Assembly (NCBI GenBank): GCA_024123915.1
Contig: CP099650.1
Span: 1,612,001 to 1,676,000 of the forward strand
From: Oxalobacteraceae bacterium OTU3CAMAD1
GTDB taxonomy: Bacteria > Pseudomonadota > Gammaproteobacteria > Burkholderiales > Burkholderiaceae_D
DNA: 64,000 nucleotides
Direction of reading: 5' to 3'
Of this stretch, positions 59,661 through 64,000 are shown in pieces. The translations under genes and the position numbers were made by a program. The first letter of the stretch is position 1. Each line of letters opens with the position of its first letter. The notes under the pieces were generated by a model that was not told the origin of the DNA, did not search any database, and saw nothing but the letters and a program-made list of their open reading frames with translations.

Positions 59661-61055
59661 CTAGGCCGGTGGCGACTGGTCGCGGCGGTCGCGTTCTTTT
59701 TTCTGCTGTTCGTTGACCCGGCGCGCGCCGGCGCCGGCGAAATAATTGTTCCACGCCCAGTCGAGCGCGCGCCGGTCGACGCGCGCGGGCGTGCCCTCGT
59801 AGCGTGCCAGGTCGCGCACCTGACGGATCAGGTCGCGCGGATAGCAGGCCAGCAGCGGGGTGTCTTCTTTCGCGTGGTGTTCGCTGAGCAGGTAGGCGAA
59901 GGCGTCGGCGTCGAACTCCATGCCGTATTGCGTGCACGCCTGTCTGAAAAGCAGCTCATATTCCGCCTGGGTTTGGGGCGGCACTTCGATCTTGTAGGCC
60001 AGCCGGCGCAGAAAGGCGCCGTCGGATAATCGCTCTGGCAAGAAGTTCGAGGAGAATACCACGACCACATCAAAAGGTACCTGGAAAATGTGGCCTGTAT
60101 GCAACGAAAGATAATCCACGCCACGATCCATCGGCACGATCCAGCGGTTCATCAGCTCCAGCGGCGAGCAGCGCTGGCGCCCCAGGTCGTCGATGATGAA
60201 GATGCCGTTGTTGGCCTTCAGGTGCGGCGGCGCCTGGTAGAGGCGGGTGTTGGGGTCGAAGCGCAGGTCCAGCATCTCGAGCGTGAGCTCGCCGCCGGTG
60301 AGGGCGGCCGGACGCTGCACGCCGCGCACCCAGCGGGCGTCGAGCTGGCGCAGCAGCTCGCCGCCCTCGGCCGGCTCGGGCGCCTCGCCGCCGGGGGCCA
60401 TGCGGTGCTGGACCGGGTCGTAGAACGGCACCACCTCGCCGTCGATCATGATGGCGTGGGGCACGGCGATGACGCCGTGCAGCAGGCTGCACAGGCGCTC
60501 GGCCAGGAAGGTCTTGCCGCTGCCGGCCAGGCCGTAGATGAACATCGCGCGGCCCGAGTTCATCGCCGCGCCCATCTGGTCGAGCACGGCCTGGTTGGCG
60601 ACCACGTCGTGGAAGCCCGCGCGTACGTGTTCGCGCGTGACGTGCAGGTGGCGCACGCTTTGCGCGGCCACCTGGGCCACATAAGCGGCCAGGGTGACGG
60701 GCGCCGGACCGGCGTAGGCGTTGCGGTTGAGGCAAGCGACGGCGCGCTGGGCGCCCGCCTCGGTGAGGTTGTAGGTCAGGTCGGCGTCGGTGCCGCTGTG
60801 GCCGCTGCGCGTGACCTCGACCAGTTTTTCGGTCTTCAGGAACGTCACCAGCGGCGTGATGGCGCTGATGCTCAGTTTCAGATGGCTAGCCAGTTCGGGC
60901 AGCCGCACCTGTCCGCGCTGGAACAAGACCTTGGCCACCAGTTCGGTCAGGAACAGGAATGGCAGTCCAGTTTCCTCGATGCTGCGTGGCGCGCGGGCGT
61001 TGGCCGGCGCGTCGCGCTCGGCTGTGGCGGCCATGAGGTCCGGCTCGGCGTGCAT
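59661..61055 (-). CDS. Winged-helix AAA ATPase embedded in the Tad locus
   Basis: The 464-residue protein has an N-terminal winged-helix-like region (about 30-110; LPELASHLKLSISAITPLVTF) and an AAA/P-loop domain with Walker A YGLAGSGKTFLAE near residue 178, Walker B FIIDDLGRQRC near 287, sensor-1 VVFSSNF and an Arg-rich C-terminal lid. It is neither CpaF nor CpaE. Its place between cpaA and cpaB suggests a role in pilus regulation or assembly, but no function is known to me. The ATG at 61055 is used; ATG 61034 is the alternative. An FNR-like dyad lies 45 bases upstream. Confidence 0.85.
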   Translation of the reverse strand: MHAEPDLMAATAERDAPANARAPRSIEETGLPFLFLTELVAKVLFQRGQVRLPELASHLKLSISAITPLVTFLKTEKLVEVTRSGHSGTDADLTYNLTEAGAQRAVACLNRNAYAGPAPVTLAAYVAQVAAQSVRHLHVTREHVRAGFHDVVANQAVLDQMGAAMNSGRAMFIYGLAGSGKTFLAERLCSLLHGVIAVPHAIMIDGEVVPFYDPVQHRMAPGGEAPEPAEGGELLRQLDARWVRGVQRPAALTGGELTLEMLDLRFDPNTRLYQAPPHLKANNGIFIIDDLGRQRCSPLELMNRWIVPMDRGVDYLSLHTGHIFQVPFDVVVVFSSNFLPERLSDGAFLRRLAYKIEVPPQTQAEYELLFRQACTQYGMEFDADAFAYLLSEHHAKEDTPLLACYPRDLIRQVRDLARYEGTPARVDRRALDWAWNNYFAGAGARRVNEQQKKERDRRDQSPPA

Positions 61056-61099
61056 GAAATCCTTGAAGTGATACGGATATGAAGATTGTCGGTAGATAA

Positions 61100-61113
61100 T
61101 TGACCTAGGTCAA
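61100..61113. promoter_or_regulatory. FNR/FixK-type palindrome upstream of the AAA ATPase gene
   Basis: TTGACCTAGGTCAA is a perfect 14-bp palindrome matching TTGA-N6-TCAA boxes of the FNR/Anr/FixK group. It is centred about 51 bases upstream of the ATPase gene's start. No well-spaced -10 box was found, so activity is uncertain. Confidence 0.5.
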
Positions 61114-61162
61114 CATCATGCGTTGTTCATGTGTGTCGCGTGGCAAAAAAAAGACACACTTC

Positions 61163-61738
61163 TCAGGAAAACAACGCTTCGCCGCGCCAAGCGCCCCATA
61201 CCAGGTAGGGCAGGGTGCCGGCGGCGATGGCCAGCGCGTACGGCAGGCGGCCGCTGGCTTCGGCCGGCGCCTCGATCTTGATCGCCTCGCCGCCGAGTCG
61301 GCGCATCAGCGCGTACACGCCCATGTGGTAGGTGTTGCGCACCATCGCGCGCAGGCGCCCGTTCCAGGCCGCGACCGCCAGCGCCAGCACGCCGCCGGCC
61401 AGCAAGGTCAGCAGCACGCTGACGACCGTGCCCCACGGGCCGACGAAGGCGCCCACCATGGCCATGAGCTTGACGTCGCCGGCGCCGAGCGCGCGCATGG
61501 CGTACATCGGCACCAGCAGCGCGAGCCCGGTCGCCAGGCCGGCCAGCGACCATACAAAGCCGATGCCGCCCTGCGGCGCGACGAACAGGCCGGCGCCTTC
61601 CGGGTACAGGCAGTTGAGCGCGATGCCCAGCACGGCGCCGCCGAACACCAGCGCGTTGGGAATGCGGCGCGTGCGCAGGTCGTTCCACACAGCCAGCGCC
61701 AGCAGGGCGCACAGCAAAATCAGGGGCAGCTTGTTCAT
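61163..61738 (-). CDS. cpaA: Type IV prepilin peptidase CpaA/TadV
   Basis: The 191-residue membrane aspartyl protease cleaves Flp prepilin leaders. It has about six helices, the first Asp block NDLRTRRIPNALV and the second Asp block ALGAGDVKLMAMVGAF, matching the GxGDxKL pattern of A24 peptidases. The methyltransferase domain of PilD is absent, as is normal for CpaA. A stretch of T residues on the minus strand follows the stop. Confidence 0.92.
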   Translation of the reverse strand: MNKLPLILLCALLALAVWNDLRTRRIPNALVFGGAVLGIALNCLYPEGAGLFVAPQGGIGFVWSLAGLATGLALLVPMYAMRALGAGDVKLMAMVGAFVGPWGTVVSVLLTLLAGGVLALAVAAWNGRLRAMVRNTYHMGVYALMRRLGGEAIKIEAPAEASGRLPYALAIAAGTLPYLVWGAWRGEALFS

Positions 61739-61798
61739 GACGCGTTCGACCGGAAAGGGGAGGTGTTGCGATAGTAGCGCGGTGTGTTTGCGCTGGGC

Positions 61799-61827
61799 AA
61801 AAAAAAGACCGGCGCGCGGGCCGGTCC
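61799..61827 (-). terminator. Terminator after the Flp pilin gene
   Basis: On the minus strand GACCGGC and GCCGGTC form a 7-bp GC stem with a 6-base loop, followed by eight T residues. It would let pilin mRNA accumulate above the downstream assembly genes. Confidence 0.8.
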
Positions 61828-61846
61828 TTGTTGCTGCTGACAGCGA

Positions 61847-62023
61847 TTACGCTACCTTGGTGCCGCCCAGTGCTTCGATCACGGCGTTGAACTTGGTCTT
61901 GAGCGCAGGGCCCATGGCGGTGGCGGCGGCGCCTGCGACGACGGCGATACCGGCGGCGATCAGGGCGTATTCGATGGCGGTGACACCGGCTTCGTCATTG
62001 ATGAAATTTTTGATGGCGTTCAT
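61847..62023 (-). CDS. flp: Flp-family pilin
   Basis: The 58-residue prepilin carries a short leader ending in AG, then VTAIEYALIAAGIAVV: a Gly at -1, Glu at +5 and Tyr at +6, the Flp cleavage and assembly pattern. The hydrophobic stretch is followed by a short hydrophilic end (GPALKTKFNAVIEALGGTKVA). It is the main pilus subunit candidate. AAGGAAA lies upstream of the ATG. A strong terminator directly follows. Confidence 0.93.
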   Translation of the reverse strand: MNAIKNFINDEAGVTAIEYALIAAGIAVVAGAAATAMGPALKTKFNAVIEALGGTKVA

Positions 62024-62094
62024 GGTCGTTTCCTTAGAGGTAAGTGAGATTGCGAAATGGTGTTACGGCATTCCACTAAAACGGGGGTCAGGTT

Positions 62095-62238
62095 TTAGGT
62101 CCTAAAAACTGCTAGCAGCGTAATGATGACCACCACTGAAACGAGTGCGCCGATCAATGCATATTCGATCAGGCTGGCACCGCCGGCATCGCCGATGAAC
62201 CGGCCGATGTCGCGTTGCTTGCCTTTTGATCCTTGCAT
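62095..62238 (-). CDS. Second Flp-family pilin with a longer basic leader
   Basis: The 47-residue product reads MQGSKGKQRDIGRFIGDAGG, then ASLIEYALIGALVSVVVIITLL. The Gly at -1, Glu at +5 and Tyr at +6 match Flp processing. The leader is 20 residues and basic, against 13 for the other pilin, and the mature part is short (27 residues) with almost no tail. It could be a minor pilin or tip component. AGGAG lies 7 bases upstream of the ATG. It sits upstream of flp on the same strand. Confidence 0.88.
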   Translation of the reverse strand: MQGSKGKQRDIGRFIGDAGGASLIEYALIGALVSVVVIITLLAVFRT

Positions 62239-62364
62239 CCCGCACTCCTGTTGGTCGTTACTGGCTGGTTTCTCTCAGCTGTTTCAAGTTCGCTGCTGAT
62301 GTAATGAATTCTACGGAAGCCCGTCTTGATCCACATCAGACGGATGTCACTTTGTCGGGGGAGG

Positions 62365-62406
62365 ATTGTCACGATGTGTGGCGGCCGCGCCGTGACAAAT
62401 GTCACG
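62365..62406 (-). promoter_or_regulatory. CRP-type site and -10 box upstream of the second pilin gene
   Basis: CGTGA-CAAATG-TCACG (62391-62406) keeps the GTGA/TCAC core with N6 and is a perfect 7-bp dyad over the extended arms (CCGTGAC / GTCACGG). On the minus strand GACAAT (62370-62365) follows after 20 bases, the class II spacing seen at the other CRP sites. Confidence 0.5.
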
Positions 62407-62446
62407 GGGGCGGCCGTTGGCGCGGTGTTGCGGGGAGGGAGGGCGC

Positions 62447-63121
62447 CTAGGAGGCGTTCAAGCCGTGCCGGTTGGCGTAGACGTACAGTTCGAGGCGGTT
62501 GGCCACGCCGAGCTTTTGATAAATCGTCGTCAGGTTGTTGCGCAAGGTCGGCTCGGCGATGAACAGCCTGGCGGCCAGCTCCTTGTTGGGCGCGCCGTTG
62601 CTGTCGGCGACGACGGCGACGATCTTGCGCTCCTTGGGGGTGAGCGTGGCGATGCGCGGGGCCTCCGGATCGGCCGGCGCCGCCGTGACCATCTTGTTGA
62701 GCAGCGCGTGGGTCAGCGCCGGGTCCAGGCACAGCTCGCCGCGATGGACTTGCCGGATCGCCGCCAGCACCACCTCGGCCGGCGCCTCCTTGCCGACCAC
62801 GCCGCGCGCGCCCAGGCGCACCGCCTCGCCCAGCAGCGCCTGGTCGCGGTTGCCGCTGAGGATCAGCACGCGCGCGCCGCTGTCGGCCAGCAGCGCCGGC
62901 AGGATCTCGATCGAGCTGCGGCCCTCGAGATCGAGGTCGAGCACGATCAGGTCCGGGCGCAGGCGGCGCGCCTCCAGCAGCGCGCTGTCGTTGTTGTGGG
63001 CGGTGCCGACCAGTTGCAGTTCGGCGCCGGCGCTCTCGACCAGTTTCTCGAGGCCCCACAGCATGGTTTTGTGGTCGTCCACCAACAGCAGGCGGATCGG
63101 GGTGGCGGTGGTAGTGCTCAT
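62447..63121 (-). CDS. LuxR/NarL-type response regulator
   Basis: The 224-residue regulator has a receiver domain (about 5-125; LLLVDDHKTMLWGLEKLV, phospho-acceptor Asp in LIVLDLDLEG near residue 57, then VLILSGN and the Lys in GVVGKEAP) and a C-terminal LuxR helix-turn-helix (LTPKERKIVAVVADSNGAPN, then LRNNLTTIYQKLGVANRLEL). It follows the histidine kinase gene by 15 bases and is its likely partner. The nearby Tad genes are possible targets. Confidence 0.9.
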   Translation of the reverse strand: MSTTTATPIRLLLVDDHKTMLWGLEKLVESAGAELQLVGTAHNNDSALLEARRLRPDLIVLDLDLEGRSSIEILPALLADSGARVLILSGNRDQALLGEAVRLGARGVVGKEAPAEVVLAAIRQVHRGELCLDPALTHALLNKMVTAAPADPEAPRIATLTPKERKIVAVVADSNGAPNKELAARLFIAEPTLRNNLTTIYQKLGVANRLELYVYANRHGLNAS

Positions 63122-63135
63122 GAGGTAGTTCCAGG

Positions 63136-64000
63136 TTAGACCGGAATGGCAACGCTGACCACGGTGGCGCCGCGCGCCAGGTGTTCGATCGCTATCGTAC
63201 CGCCGAGCGCGGCGGTGCGCTCGGCGATCGAACCGGGCAGGAATGGGGCCGCTGGCGGTTCCGGACTGTCGTTTTCGATGCGGATCAGCAGCTGGCCGTC
63301 GACATTGCTCAGGTCGACCAGCCCGCCGCGCGCCCGCGTGTGCTTGCGGATATTGCTCATGCCTTCATTAACGATCTGGAACACCTCGGCGGCCAGGCGG
63401 TCGCTCACGCTCAGGTCGTCCGCCGCCCGCACCTCGATTGTGATGCCGTAAAAGGCGCGTACCTGGCCCGCCTGGCGGCGCAGCGCCACCAGCAGTTCGG
63501 CCTCCTGACGCGCCGCGCCCTGGCGCACGGTCTTGGCGAAGGCGCGCATGTCGGCGATGACCTGGCCGGTCATGTCGAGCAAGCGGTCCAGTTCGGCGGC
63601 GGCCGCGTGCTCGGCTTCCAGGCTCTGGCGCACCGCGCTGATGCCGTGGCGCAGGCCGATGTAGGGCTGGATGGTGCTGTCGTGCAGGTCGCGGGCGATC
63701 TTTTGCCGTTCGCGGAAGGCGGCGTCGGACGCCAGGCGGTCGAGCAGCATGATGTTTTCGATGACCGGGAATACCTGCGCCGCGAGTTGTTGCAGGAACA
63801 CGGCGTCGCCACGGTTGAGGCGCTGCTGGTCCGACACCAGATAGATGCGGCCCTCGCCCTTGCGCAGCGGCAGCGGCGCGCTGACGAAGGAGGCGGCGTC
63901 GAGCAGGTCGGCCAGCGGCTCGACGGCGTCGGCGCCGAGCCGCTGCCAGGCTGCCGCGCCACGGCCGCGCTGCCCCGCCTCGAGCGTGCGCGGCAGGCGC
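63136..64000 (-). CDS. NarX-like histidine kinase, partial
   Basis: The gene enters from the right edge; the visible part is the C-terminal 288 residues. The upstream portion (about the first 95 visible residues) looks like a GAF-type sensor (LLDAASFVSAPLPLRKGEGR). The kinase core has the HisKA_3 dimerisation block with the phospho-His in ARDLHDSTIQPYIGLRHGI and an HATPase with NEGMSNIRKHTRA. It pairs with the response regulator downstream. The start lies outside the window; an internal GTG at 63837 is not a real start. Confidence 0.88.
   Translation of the reverse strand, partial: RLPRTLEAGQRGRGAAAWQRLGADAVEPLADLLDAASFVSAPLPLRKGEGRIYLVSDQQRLNRGDAVFLQQLAAQVFPVIENIMLLDRLASDAAFRERQKIARDLHDSTIQPYIGLRHGISAVRQSLEAEHAAAAELDRLLDMTGQVIADMRAFAKTVRQGAARQEAELLVALRRQAGQVRAFYGITIEVRAADDLSVSDRLAAEVFQIVNEGMSNIRKHTRARGGLVDLSNVDGQLLIRIENDSPEPPAAPFLPGSIAERTAALGGTIAIEHLARGATVVSVAIPV

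Noticed and set aside
61133..61169. GTGTGTC/GACACAC inverted repeat around a run of T residues between the AAA ATPase gene and cpaA
   Set aside because: The T-run is in the loop rather than after the stem, so it does not look like a standard terminator.

Overview
The window reads as chromosomal DNA of a high-GC betaproteobacterium. The mix of DnaE, TrhO, Wzm/Wzt, a PrtD-type secretion system and a complete-looking Tad core, plus GC-rich palindromes of the GGGGTC..GACCCC type, suggests Burkholderiales, most likely Oxalobacteraceae (Massilia, Duganella or Janthinobacterium-like). This is a judgement from gene content and codon use; no database was searched. No tRNA, rRNA, CRISPR array, transposase or prophage gene was seen. 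Almost everything concerns the cell surface.

Layout. 1-3.7 kb: the start of a beta-propeller sensor gene (runs off the left edge) and, divergently, an RhlE-type RNA helicase. 3.7-9.8 kb: two acyltransferase-3 proteins, a methyltransferase and a polytopic membrane protein. 9.8-25.2 kb: a minus-strand polysaccharide block holding Wzm/Wzt exporter, FkbM methyltransferase, a 1448-residue three-domain glycosyltransferase, a HAD-UbiA fusion, an EamA-type transporter, a polyprenyl-phosphate glycosyltransferase, GtrA and two paralogous GT-C-like proteins. 25.3-31 kb: a CRP-like regulator, a TPR/beta-barrel protein, a CHASE2 adenylate cyclase and, divergently, a FecR-domain protein. 31.3-38.1 kb: an S-layer-like DUF4214 protein with a type I secretion ABC/HlyD/TolC set. 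38.2-43.5 kb: TrhO, a toxin-antitoxin pair whose toxin is cut short, DnaE and a small protein. 43.6-48.9 kb: LPS core genes (heptosyltransferases, glycosyltransferase, O-antigen ligase), one of them a fusion. 49-62.2 kb: a Tad pilus locus ending in two Flp pilin genes. 62.4-64 kb: a response regulator and a histidine kinase (runs off the right edge).

The most interesting reading is regulatory. The CRP-like protein keeps the residues that bind cAMP in E. coli CRP and the SRETVxR recognition helix, and an adenylate cyclase gene lies two genes upstream on the same strand. TGTGA-N6-TCACA sites, perfect or nearly so, stand 19-21 bp upstream of -10-like hexamers before fecR, the S-layer-like gene and the type I exporter. 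A weaker copy with the same spacing precedes the second Flp pilin gene, and a degenerate one precedes wzm. The geometry is that of class II CRP promoters. It suggests a local cAMP circuit that couples an envelope sensor to protein secretion, polysaccharide export and pili.

Two stretches of more than 300 bases lack a gene. Positions 1761-2102 hold two divergent promoter candidates. Positions 30949-31342 hold a terminator and then a CRP-type promoter.
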